Positions 1 through 6,202 of a DNA stretch of 9,574 nt are shown here, piece by piece (the first letter of the stretch is position 1; the number at the start of each line of letters is the position of its first letter). The notes under the pieces are model-generated. The model did no database searches. It saw only the letters and a program-made list of their open reading frames with translations, and had not been told where the DNA came from. The DNA is from VFZS01 sp964353255. Its GTDB lineage: Bacteria > Acidobacteriota > Terriglobia > Bryobacterales > Bryobacteraceae. The translations under genes and the position numbers were made by a program. The stretch spans positions 1-9,574 of the forward strand of contig CAYGVJ010000182.1 in the NCBI GenBank assembly GCA_964353255.1. Direction: 5' to 3'.

Positions 1-980
1 ACCGCATGCATGAATTCGTCGGTGACCCGCACGGAGTTGTTGGCGTTTTGGACGAAGATGGAGCTGTAAGCCTCGCCGTCGAGCGAGGGGTCGTAGCCAG
101 CGTCGATCAGGGTGTGCGCCTTCTTCTCCTCCTTGGCCTTGGACCAGATGAAGGCTTCGATATCCGGGTGGTCGGCGTTGAGGATGACCATCTTGGCGGC
201 GCGACGGGTTTTGCCGCCGCTCTTGATGACGCCGGCGAAGGCGTCGAAGCCTTTCATGAAGCTGAGCGGGCCGGAGGCGCGCCCGCCGCCGGAGAGTACG
301 GCATTCTCCTCGCGCAGGGTCGAGAGGTTGGTGCCGGTTCCCGAGCCCCACTTGAAGAGCATGCCCTCGGTCTTGGCCAGGTCGAGGATGGATTCCAGGG
401 AGTCGCGAATGGAGTTGATGAAACAGGCCGAGCATTGGGGCCGGTGCTGCCCGGTTTCGAGCTTGCGGATCGAGTCCGAGGCTTCGTCATAGTACCAGCC
501 GTAGCCGCGCCCTTCCGCCACGCCGACGTTGAACCAGACGGGTGAGTTGAAGCTGGCCTTCTGGGTGAGCATCAGGTGGGCCAGCTCGTCGCGGAAGTTG
601 GCGGCATCTTCGGGGGTCTTGAAGTAGCCCCCGGCCTGGCCCCACTCGGTGATGGTATCGACGACGCGGTGGACGAGCTGCGAGACGGTGCGCTCACGCT
701 CCGGCGCGCCGAGAGTGCCATGGAAGTACTTGCTGGCAACGATGTTGGTGGCGGTCTGGGACCAGTCGGCAGGCATCTCGACGTCGCGCTGCTCGAACAT
801 TATGTCGCCCTTGTCGGTGGCGATCGAGGCGCAACGGAGGTCCCACTGGATCTCATCGTAGGGCGAGCGGCCGGCGGGGAGCCGGGCGGTAAAGCAGCGC
901 GGGAAAGACAACCCGCCGGCTCTGGGTTTGGGCCTGTGCTCCTGAAGGGTAGCGCTGGCATCGACAGTGGCTTGGCTCAT
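1..980 (-). CDS. nrdJ: Vitamin B12-dependent (class II) ribonucleotide reductase, N-terminal part
   Basis: The protein reduces ribonucleotides to deoxyribonucleotides in the cytoplasm with adenosylcobalamin as radical source. The frame is open from the ATG at 978-980 to the window edge, giving 326 residues; the rest (family members are roughly 750-1200 residues) lies outside. Visible family landmarks are SFNSPVWFNVG (residues 143-153), PQCSACFI (181-188) with C183 the likely first cysteine of the active-site redox pair, the glycine-rich SGTGTNLSTLR (213-223), SGGGRASGPLSFMKGFD (230-246) and FVQNANNSVRVTDEFM (309-324). The start is supported by an AGGAG Shine-Dalgarno site at 989-993, eight bases upstream. 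The gene lies downstream of the beta-helix gene with a 104-bp gap, so it probably has its own promoter; an NrdR-box-like sequence lies in that gap. No cobalamin riboswitch is recognisable upstream. Identification is by motif recognition and is firm. Confidence 0.95.
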   Translation of the reverse strand, partial: MSQATVDASATLQEHRPKPRAGGLSFPRCFTARLPAGRSPYDEIQWDLRCASIATDKGDIMFEQRDVEMPADWSQTATNIVASKYFHGTLGAPERERTVSQLVHRVVDTITEWGQAGGYFKTPEDAANFRDELAHLMLTQKASFNSPVWFNVGVAEGRGYGWYYDEASDSIRKLETGQHRPQCSACFINSIRDSLESILDLAKTEGMLFKWGSGTGTNLSTLREENAVLSGGGRASGPLSFMKGFDAFAGVIKSGGKTRRAAKMVILNADHPDIEAFIWSKAKEEKKAHTLIDAGYDPSLDGEAYSSIFVQNANNSVRVTDEFMHA

Positions 981-1057
981 CGGCTAAGCTCCTAGAGGAT
1001 TGGGGAAGAAGAAAGCCCGCTCTGCAAGCATGCCCCAACCCGTAGTGCCCCGTCAAG

Positions 1058-1073
1058 CACAATATCTACATAC
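1058..1073 (-). promoter_or_regulatory. Possible NrdR box upstream of nrdJ
   Basis: The plus-strand sequence CACAATATCTACAT matches 11 of 14 positions of the NrdR-box consensus (core CACwATATaTwgtg). The left half is perfect and the right half is weak. NrdR is the usual repressor of ribonucleotide reductase genes, so the place is right. A typical site has two boxes a few helical turns apart and I see no convincing second one. A TTGACG hexamer follows on the minus strand at 1050-1055 but has no good -10 partner. Treat as a candidate only. Confidence 0.28.
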
Positions 1074-1084
1074 GGTACTATGCT

Positions 1085-2419
1085 TTACGGCTTCCCGCGC
1101 CCCTCCCGGCAGCGGTTCCCCTGCACTCTGTTGTCCTTCAACACCACGCCAGGCGCGGTGACCACGCAGCCAGCCCCCATGCGGAATCCCGATATCTCGT
1201 TATCCTGCAAGAGGTTACCGCGCGTCACCACGGGCCGCTCCGCCCGCCGCCCCAGGTAGATGCCGCTCGAAAGCAGCTCAGGCTCATCCACCCAATACAG
1301 GCAGCCCGGCTTGCCCGGCTCGCATCGCGCCAGGTTCAGGTTCAGAAGCCGGTTGCGCACCACCTTGTGCCGGCTGCCAATCAGGAAAATCCCGCCATAA
1401 ACGGCGCCGTCAATGCGGTTGTCCTCGATGGTGATTTCCTCGGACTGCATGTCCGGATTGGCGTTGTTCATCACGATTCCGAAGTGCCCGTTCGGATAGG
1501 CCGGGCGCGGCTGGCGGTTGATGCAGGTGTTGCCGCGCACCTCGCCGTGGTGGAAGCCGTCCAGGTCAATGCACTTTCCGTTGACCTCTTCGAAGCGGTT
1601 GCCGGCGTAAAGGGAGCGGTCAGTGTTGCCGGCGGTGTCGATGGCTACCGGCACCGCGGCAGGGTCCACTTCGGCGACCGGGTAACCGATCCGCGAGCCG
1701 CGGTTGTCAAGGACCCGAATGCGCGTGGCGTGGCCCACCTGGATGGCGTCGCGCGCCAGCTCGTGGAACTCGTTGGAGGCGATTACGCCGTCCCGATTAC
1801 GGGGCGAGGTGTAGAGCGAGTGAGTCCAGACGCCGTTGCCGCGGACGCGGCGCAGCCGGCAGGCGCGCACTTCGAAGTCGGCCGTGCCCTCTTCGAGCAG
1901 GATGCCGCCGGTCGAGTTGTTGCGCCCGGCGGCGTCGCGCGAGCCGCTGTCGGTGATCTCGACGCGCTCGATGCGGACGGTGCGCGAGCGCGCCACCAGG
2001 ATGGGGAAGCTCGCGATGTTGAGAAAGCCCACGCCGGAGATGGTGAGCGACTCGGCGTCCTGGGCCAGGATGCCGTTGTTCGGGTAGAAACGCGAGAACG
2101 GTATGTCGTGCGGTGGCAGACCCAGGGGCCGTTCGAGCGCGGCGCGGTTGCCGTCGATGGTGAAGCCGCTCAGGCGCACGCGGGCGGCCTTGGAGAGGCT
2201 CAGCACCGCGCGGCCGCGGAACCCGGCGGCGGCGCGCAGCACCGTGCCCTGGGGTGCGCCGCGGATCTCCAGATCGTGCGCACCTTCGGGGAGGGCCAGC
2301 TCGGAGGTGATCTCGACGACGCCGGCGGGCAACTCGATCACGCCCGTGGCGCGCTGGAGGGCAGCGCGGATGGCGCTCTCGTCAGCGGTGGCGGCCAGCA
2401 GAACGGCGGCGAGCAGCAC
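1085..2419 (-). CDS. Secreted right-handed parallel beta-helix repeat protein
   Basis: The 444-residue product starts with a short hydrophobic signal-like segment (residues 1-12, MLLAAVLLAATA) and then runs as a repetitive solenoid. Turns such as LTISGVGFLNI (125-135), VRIERVEITDSG (148-159), ITIEDNRIDGAVYGGIFL (329-346) and VVLKDNRVQGN (425-435) have the spacing and N/G turns of pectate-lyase/NosD-like beta-helix proteins. Such proteins bind or cleave polysaccharides, but I see no diagnostic catalytic residues, so no substrate is proposed. Cysteines at 283/299, 366/373, 418 and 437 could form disulfides, which fits export. The start is GTG, placed directly after the TAG of the upstream methyltransferase gene in the same frame, so no earlier start is possible without readthrough. 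A GAGGTGG Shine-Dalgarno lies inside the upstream gene, so translation is likely coupled. An initiator this close to the signal core is unusually short for a signal peptide. Confidence 0.85.
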   Translation of the reverse strand: MLLAAVLLAATADESAIRAALQRATGVIELPAGVVEITSELALPEGAHDLEIRGAPQGTVLRAAAGFRGRAVLSLSKAARVRLSGFTIDGNRAALERPLGLPPHDIPFSRFYPNNGILAQDAESLTISGVGFLNIASFPILVARSRTVRIERVEITDSGSRDAAGRNNSTGGILLEEGTADFEVRACRLRRVRGNGVWTHSLYTSPRNRDGVIASNEFHELARDAIQVGHATRIRVLDNRGSRIGYPVAEVDPAAVPVAIDTAGNTDRSLYAGNRFEEVNGKCIDLDGFHHGEVRGNTCINRQPRPAYPNGHFGIVMNNANPDMQSEEITIEDNRIDGAVYGGIFLIGSRHKVVRNRLLNLNLARCEPGKPGCLYWVDEPELLSSGIYLGRRAERPVVTRGNLLQDNEISGFRMGAGCVVTAPGVVLKDNRVQGNRCREGRGKP

Positions 2420-3760
2420 CTAGACCACCTCGATCGCTATGGGCGGAAAGCGGCGCGCGCCCAGGCTGAGCTCGAGCTCGTGGGGGCCCGGGCCGATGGA
2501 CGGCGGGAGCGTGAAGTTGACCTCGAAGCGCGGGGGCACCGGGTCAACGCAGAAGAACTCGAACCCTTCGATCGCCGCGCCGTCTACGGTGGCGCGCAAC
2601 TGGCTCGGGGTGGCCGCTTCTTCCAAGGCCACCTTGACCGAGCGGCTGACAATGCGCGTGCCGGACAGCAGATCGATTCCATCCGTGACCGAGACGATGC
2701 GCGGAACCAGGGGTCCAGGCGGGATGACGCGCACCGTAGCACGCGGAGCAATCACCCCTCCGAGCCAGGAAATCTCCAGCGGTTGCAGGCCGCTCGGCAC
2801 GGAGGCCGGCAGGCGCACGTTCAACTGCTGGAGGCCGTCCGCTTGCGGTGGCCCCAGGTACTCGGGTTGCCCTGGGGCGCCGGCGATCATCACTTCGAGG
2901 TGGTTGAGATCGCAGTCCTCGGGCAGGCCCTCCAGCCACAGCGATATGCAGGCGAAGCGTCCGCGGCTGGGCGCCACCGGCTCGGAGCTGTGGGCGTTGG
3001 TGATCCTGCGTATGTGGGCCCGCACCGCCGGGCGGCGTTCGAGCAGCCTGCTGCGCCAGCCTTCGGGCCGCTTCTGGAGGGTGACCCAGGTGTATTGAGT
3101 CAGCGCGCCCTCCAGGGCGAGGAGCTGAAGGTCGTGGTCGCGGGCAAAGGCGGCGATGTCAGGGGCGCTGATGCGGACGCCATTCCAGGTGTCGTAGCGG
3201 GCCGCGGTTTCAGGCAGCCCGTTCACCTGGAAGCGGAAGATGCCTCCCGTGGCCATGACCCGGCGCGCCTCGGCCAGGTAGCGGAGGACCACCTCGCGGC
3301 TGGGAATGTGCTGGAAGACGGCGTAGGAGTAGACCAAGTGGAAGGACTCATCCGGGAGCATGGCCAGATCGGCGCCCGAGCTGAGGTGCAGGCGCGCGTT
3401 GGGAACGTCACGGAGTTTGTCTTCGGCGCGGCGGATCATCTCGTCGGAGACATCCACGCCGTGAATCTCAGTGAAGTACGGAGCCAGCGGGCGCATCAGT
3501 CGGCCGAGGCCGCAGCCGATTTCAAGCGCCCGCCACCCGGCGATTCCGCTCGCAGCTTGCGTTTCCGAGCCGCGACCGTAAGGGAGCGGTTTCAGGCGTC
3601 TGATCTCTCTAGCCAGCCCCAGCGCCAGCTCGCGGCCCGTGGCGAGAAACTCTTCCTCGGACTGCTCCCGGCGGCCGAAGGCGACGTAGTAGGCGGCGTC
3701 TTCGCGGGCGCGGCGGTTCCAGTCCTCGCGCATGCGCTGGCAGAGGTCCGAGCCGGTCAT
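2420..3760 (-). CDS. SAM-dependent methyltransferase with two C-terminal Solibacter-type beta-sandwich repeats
   Basis: Residues 1-230 form a class I methyltransferase. Motif I is LEIGCGLGR (79-87), the acidic residue at the end of strand 2 is in HGVDVSD (100-106), and motif IV with its helix is FHLVYSYAVFQHI (140-152). The substrate is unknown. Residues about 268-346 and 370-446 are two related beta-rich repeats, each ending in a similar block: GLQQLNVRLPASVPSG and FEVNFTLPPSIGPG. These blocks resemble the C-terminal domain widespread in Solibacter proteins (TIGR03437-like); this is from memory, not a search. There is no signal peptide, so the enzyme is probably cytoplasmic, which is odd for that domain. 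Residues 58-66 (PLPYGRGSE), just before motif I, are encoded by a dispersed 25-bp repeat. The gene starts at ATG 3758-3760, 26 bp from the divergent VWFA gene, with no Shine-Dalgarno. It probably forms an operon with the beta-helix gene. Confidence 0.85.
   Translation of the reverse strand: MTGSDLCQRMREDWNRRAREDAAYYVAFGRREQSEEEFLATGRELALGLAREIRRLKPLPYGRGSETQAASGIAGWRALEIGCGLGRLMRPLAPYFTEIHGVDVSDEMIRRAEDKLRDVPNARLHLSSGADLAMLPDESFHLVYSYAVFQHIPSREVVLRYLAEARRVMATGGIFRFQVNGLPETAARYDTWNGVRISAPDIAAFARDHDLQLLALEGALTQYTWVTLQKRPEGWRSRLLERRPAVRAHIRRITNAHSSEPVAPSRGRFACISLWLEGLPEDCDLNHLEVMIAGAPGQPEYLGPPQADGLQQLNVRLPASVPSGLQPLEISWLGGVIAPRATVRVIPPGPLVPRIVSVTDGIDLLSGTRIVSRSVKVALEEAATPSQLRATVDGAAIEGFEFFCVDPVPPRFEVNFTLPPSIGPGPHELELSLGARRFPPIAIEVV
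2425..2431 (-). promoter_or_regulatory. Shine-Dalgarno site overlapping the end of the methyltransferase gene
   Basis: GAGGTGG on the minus strand is followed by TCTAG and then GTG at 2417-2419. The TAG is the stop of the upstream gene. This decides the GTG start of the beta-helix gene and suggests termination-reinitiation coupling. Confidence 0.6.
3565..3589 (-). repeat. Dispersed 25-bp repeat, copy A (inside the methyltransferase gene)
   Basis: On the minus strand the unit begins CCGCTCCCT, has one variable base (T here) and ends ACGGTCGCGGCTCGG. It matches copy B at 4715-4739 in 24 of 25 positions. Read in frame it encodes PLPYGRGSE. The same short peptide is, to my recollection, a frequent oddity in Solibacter/Bryobacter protein annotations, which suits a mobile REP-like sequence. 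Confidence 0.75.
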
Positions 3761-3768
3761 TGTCTGTT

Positions 3769-3781
3769 ATTCTAGTTTGAT
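3769..3781. promoter_or_regulatory. Divergent -10 boxes between methyltransferase and VWFA genes
   Basis: The 26-bp spacer 3761-3786 holds TAGAAT on the minus strand (3774-3769, 8 nt before the methyltransferase ATG) and TTTGAT on the plus strand (3776-3781, 5 nt before the VWFA ATG). Neither gene has a Shine-Dalgarno. The spacing implies leaderless or near-leaderless mRNAs. No clear -35 was found. Confidence 0.4.
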
Positions 3782-3786
3782 CTTGC

Positions 3787-4725
3787 ATGGACCGGGCGGC
3801 AGGAGCGTTTCGCACAGGAGCGGTGGCTTGCGCGCTGGCCAGCCTTCCGCTGGCGGCTCAGGTCGAGGATCCGGGGTTCGTCTTCCGCAGTGACGCGCGG
3901 CTGGTAGTGCTGCACGCCACGGTGGTGGACGCGAAGGGCAACCCGGTGACCGACCTCCCGCGAAGCGCCTTCCGAGTCTTCGAGGACGGCGTCGAGCAGC
4001 AGCTCAAAGTGTTCAAGCTGGAGGACGCGCCGGTTTCGCTCGGCCTGGTCGTCGATTCCAGCGGCAGCATGCTGGGCAAGCGCGCGAAGGTGAAAACCGC
4101 GGCGCTGGCGCTGGTCCGCGCCTCTAATCCGGCCGACGAGGTCTTCATCATCAACTTCAACGAGCGGGCATACCTGGATACGGACTTCACCAACGAGATC
4201 GCCCGGCTGGAGGAGGGCCTCACGAGGATCGATCCCCAGGGCGTGACCGCTATGCGCGACGCCGTGCGCCTGGCCCTGGAGCACCTCTGGCGCAAGGGCC
4301 AGAAGGACAAGAGAGTCCTGCTGGTGGTCACCGACGGCGAGGACAACGCCAGCGCCGTGGAACCCTCCTACGTGATGCGGGCGGCGCAGCAGACCGGCAT
4401 CCTGGTCTACGCGCTCGGCCTGCTGGGCGAGACCGGCCGCGAGGCGACGGCGCGCGCGAAGAGCGAGCTCGACCTGCTGACAAAGGCCACCGGCGGGCAG
4501 GCCTACTACCTGGAAGACGTGGCCGCCGCGGAAGGAGTGGCGCGCGAGATCGCGCACGATCTGCGCAACCAGTACACCTTGGCTTACACGCCTTCCCGTC
4601 AAGCCCTGGATGGGGGCTATCGCCGCATTCGGGTGGTGACGGAAGGCCCGCAGCCGCTAACCGTGCGCACCCGCGCCGGCTACTGGGCGGGGCCGGCGCC
4701 GGCGCCGAAGCAATCCGCTCCCTGA
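3787..4725 (+). CDS. Secreted VWFA-related (Acidobacteria-type) protein
   Basis: The 312-residue product has an N-terminal signal-like segment ending near ASLPLAAQ (residues 18-25), followed by VVLHATVVDAKGNPVTDL (40-57) and FRVFEDGVEQQL (62-73). This header is typical of the 'VWFA-related domain' proteins (TIGR03436-like) abundant in Acidobacteria. The von Willebrand A domain spans about 83-275 and keeps the metal-ion-dependent adhesion site: DSSGS (90-94), T154 in GVTAMRD, and D183 in VVTDGED. The C-terminal part has NQYTLAYTPS (261-270) and a final beta-rich segment with VRTRAGYW (293-300). The role is probably protein binding at or outside the envelope; the ligand is unknown. The start is the ATG at 3787, 26 bp from a divergent gene, without a Shine-Dalgarno. 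The last codons and the TGA stop lie in copy B of the dispersed repeat, so the tail after GYW may be repeat-derived. Confidence 0.9.
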   Translation: MDRAAGAFRTGAVACALASLPLAAQVEDPGFVFRSDARLVVLHATVVDAKGNPVTDLPRSAFRVFEDGVEQQLKVFKLEDAPVSLGLVVDSSGSMLGKRAKVKTAALALVRASNPADEVFIINFNERAYLDTDFTNEIARLEEGLTRIDPQGVTAMRDAVRLALEHLWRKGQKDKRVLLVVTDGEDNASAVEPSYVMRAAQQTGILVYALGLLGETGREATARAKSELDLLTKATGGQAYYLEDVAAAEGVAREIAHDLRNQYTLAYTPSRQALDGGYRRIRVVTEGPQPLTVRTRAGYWAGPAPAPKQSAP

Positions 4726-4739
4726 CGGTCGCGGCTCGG
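4715..4739 (+). repeat. Dispersed 25-bp repeat, copy B (supplies the VWFA stop codon)
   Basis: The unit begins CCGCTCCCT, has variable base G, and ends ACGGTCGCGGCTCGG. It differs from copy A only at that base. The variable base turns the frame into TGA (4723-4725), which ends the VWFA gene. The repeat fills most of the short gap between the convergent VWFA and DUF72-tail stops. Confidence 0.75.
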
Positions 4740-4744
4740 CTGCT

Positions 4745-4875
4745 TCATTCGACGATGCTCTGAATGCTGAGCGGCGCGCTGCCTTCGAAGCGGTTGTTGA
4801 CGAAGATGAAGGCTGCCCGGCGGTCGGCGCGGGCGCGCGCAATCAACTCGCGCAGCGCCTGGCGGCCTTGCGGGT
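4745..4875 (-). pseudogene. Detached 3' fragment of a DUF72 (YecE-like) gene
   Basis: Read on the minus strand this encodes the C-terminal end of the DUF72 protein: PQGRQALRELIARARAD, then RRAAFIFVNNRFEGSAPL, then SIQSIVE and a TGA stop at 4745-4747. The intact gene at 6853-7906 has the same residues up to GSAPL but ends TIDAVVE. Nucleotides 4768-4875 are identical to the intact gene for 108 bp, while the last 20-odd bases are clearly diverged. Homology stops abruptly at 4875, so only about 43 codons remain and there is no start. It is best read as the original 3' end of the DUF72 gene left behind after an insertion, or as a second DUF72 copy lost except for its tail. It is not expected to be expressed as a protein. 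Confidence 0.85.
4768..4875 (+). repeat. 108-bp direct repeat, left copy
   Basis: Identical base for base to 6876-6930 joined to 7031-7083. The repeat lies inside DUF72 coding sequence in both places and has the same orientation. At its left edge similarity falls to a diverged homologous tail; at its right edge (4876 against 7084) similarity ends completely. In the left copy the middle is continuous, with no gap. Confidence 0.95.
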
Positions 4876-5028
4876 GTGATCCGTCCTGGGTTCTCGTGTG
4901 TTAGGCTTTGTTCTGACAGTCCTATGCATGGCAAGTGCCCACACCTATTGCATCTGTCTGTGGGGCCGCTGATACGCCACCGGCAGTGGCCTACGCAGGT
5001 GACACCAGACAAGGTGTGCACAGCAACA

Positions 5029-5071
5029 GGCATGCGAAAGGCTGGCCTCCGCTACCTTGGCGGCGCATGCC
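5029..5071 (+). promoter_or_regulatory. Inverted repeat abutting the ribosome binding site of the ThuA-like gene
   Basis: GGCATGCG (5029-5036) and CGCATGCC (5064-5071) form a perfect 8-bp inverted repeat. Inside it CCGC (5049-5052) pairs with GCGG (5060-5063) around a 7-nt loop, stacked directly on the outer stem, with a 12-nt bulge on the 5' side. The Shine-Dalgarno GGAGG (5072-5076) begins at the base of the stem. It could be an mRNA structure tuning translation or a dimer operator. The rest of 4876-5028 shows only a weak inverted repeat (ACACC/GGTGT, 5002-5017) and no clear promoter. Confidence 0.45.
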
Positions 5072-5085
5072 GGAGGCATTGACCG

Positions 5086-6006
5086 ATGGTTCGACCGAAG
5101 ATCCTGCACGTGACCGAAACCTCGAATGACGAGGTTCGGCAGATTCTCGGCAGTTTGGGTGAGGCGGACAGATTCGATGTCCACCAGGTGGCGTTTCACG
5201 ACTTCAGTTCGGTTGGGTGGCGGGCGTTGAATTCGTGCGCGGCGGTGGTGTTCGGTATCTCAGATGGGTACTATGTGCGGAGCGGAAAGCTTTCCTCGCA
5301 AGCCACCGCCGCTCTCATTAGGTTCGTCGGCGAGGGTGGCGGTGTCCTCCTGACGCATGACACGCTGCCCGCACTTCCGGATCTGTTTGAGACAAGTGGG
5401 TTTCATGCAAGGGAAGGCATGCGCCGAGTGCCCCTGACTGTGAGCGCTGTAAGAATCCTCAAGCCGCAACATCAGGCCATGCAGTGGCCCTATCCCGTAG
5501 CCGCCGCTCCGGCGATACGTGAGAAAGGCGCCCACACAACGGGCAGCTACAGCCACCCGCCCCCAGGGATCGAGGCAGCCGCGGCGGACATTCTCATTGA
5601 CCACAACACAGACCCGAGTGGCCCTCACAACTACTACCTGGCGGTGAACTCATATGGCCAAGGCCGCGTTGCGTTGCTAGAGATTGGACACGCCGAGATA
5701 GAGCGCTTCGCTGGCTGGGAAACGCGCCTGTTCGTCGATGTCTTGTGCTGGGTTTGCTCTGTCCGCCCACCTGGGTCCGATGATGAGAAGGAGGGCAAGG
5801 AGAACGGGGCAGTGCCCTCTGCTCGTCGTGCGGTGCTGGGAGCAGTTGAGCGCCTCGCGCTGTCTGCGAGTCTCACCGTCGGGACGGCCGCGTTGCTGCT
5901 TCACTTCCTGGACCGGAAACACATCCTGGGCGCCGCCGCGAATCTGGTGATCTCGGTGGTCGCAGGGTTCATAGTGTGGTGGGTGACACGCACACGCGAG
6001 TCGTGA
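5086..6006 (+). CDS. ThuA/glutamine-amidotransferase-like domain protein with two C-terminal membrane helices
   Basis: Unrecognised as a named gene. The 306-residue product opens with a beta-strand (KILHVT, 5-10). Residues about 50-92 contain AAVVFGISDGYY, LSSQATAALIRFVGEGGG and VLLTHDT, the pattern of ThuA-like and class I glutamine-amidotransferase-like folds. YLAVNSYGQGRVALLEIGH (184-202) matches the closing 'GxGRV...GH' strand-turn of that fold. No GxCxG cysteine nucleophile is seen, so amidotransferase activity is unlikely; binding or sugar-related roles are possible. After a charged linker (229-248) come two hydrophobic segments, about 256-275 and 279-300, joined by DRKH, and a short basic tail. 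The protein is probably anchored by this hairpin with the globular domain in the cytoplasm. ATG 5086 has GGAGG nine bases upstream. The lower GC content suggests horizontal transfer. It sits beside a toxin-antitoxin pair in a candidate inserted segment, so an accessory or defence role is conceivable but unproven. Confidence 0.6.
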   Translation: MVRPKILHVTETSNDEVRQILGSLGEADRFDVHQVAFHDFSSVGWRALNSCAAVVFGISDGYYVRSGKLSSQATAALIRFVGEGGGVLLTHDTLPALPDLFETSGFHAREGMRRVPLTVSAVRILKPQHQAMQWPYPVAAAPAIREKGAHTTGSYSHPPPGIEAAAADILIDHNTDPSGPHNYYLAVNSYGQGRVALLEIGHAEIERFAGWETRLFVDVLCWVCSVRPPGSDDEKEGKENGAVPSARRAVLGAVERLALSASLTVGTAALLLHFLDRKHILGAAANLVISVVAGFIVWWVTRTRES

Positions 6007-6202
6007 GGATCGTTGAAACCGCCGACTTCACTGGATTCGAGGCACTCTTCGGGTGGCAGCCGCCTCGCAAACCGTTGCCGGCGACGCGGAGGGGCAGGGT
6101 GGTCGGCGCGTGGTGAGGGAGCCTGGCCCGACCTGGGCTGTCTTGCCACCGCCTCGATGGTGAGGAGGGGTTGCCGTGCGCTAAACTGGTCCTGGTACGG
6201 TG
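6007..6202. other. Intergenic stretch between the ThuA-like gene and the antitoxin
   Basis: No gene is supported in these 196 bases. The stretch contains a sequence at 6146-6164 that matches the DUF72 3'-end coding tail at 6861-6879 in 16 of 19 positions, in the same orientation. A TAAACT hexamer at 6182-6187 could be a -10 box for the antitoxin, but I find no -35. No terminator with a T tract follows the ThuA-like gene. Confidence 0.5.

Noticed and set aside
981..1084. Cobalamin riboswitch upstream of the B12-dependent reductase
   Set aside because: The 104-bp gap is too short for a full cobalamin riboswitch and no B12-box-like sequence was found.
1367..3775. An 802-codon plus-strand open frame opposite the beta-helix and methyltransferase genes
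   Set aside because: It is antisense to two clear genes with recognisable motifs. Its translation is low-complexity A/G/R/V-rich with no family pattern, as expected from GC-rich codon bias on the other strand.
4900..4906. GTTAGGC, which resembles the 3' core of an integron attC site
   Set aside because: No matching RYYYAAC partner or attC-like hairpin is found nearby, and no cassette end follows the ThuA-like gene. A 7-mer alone is not evidence.
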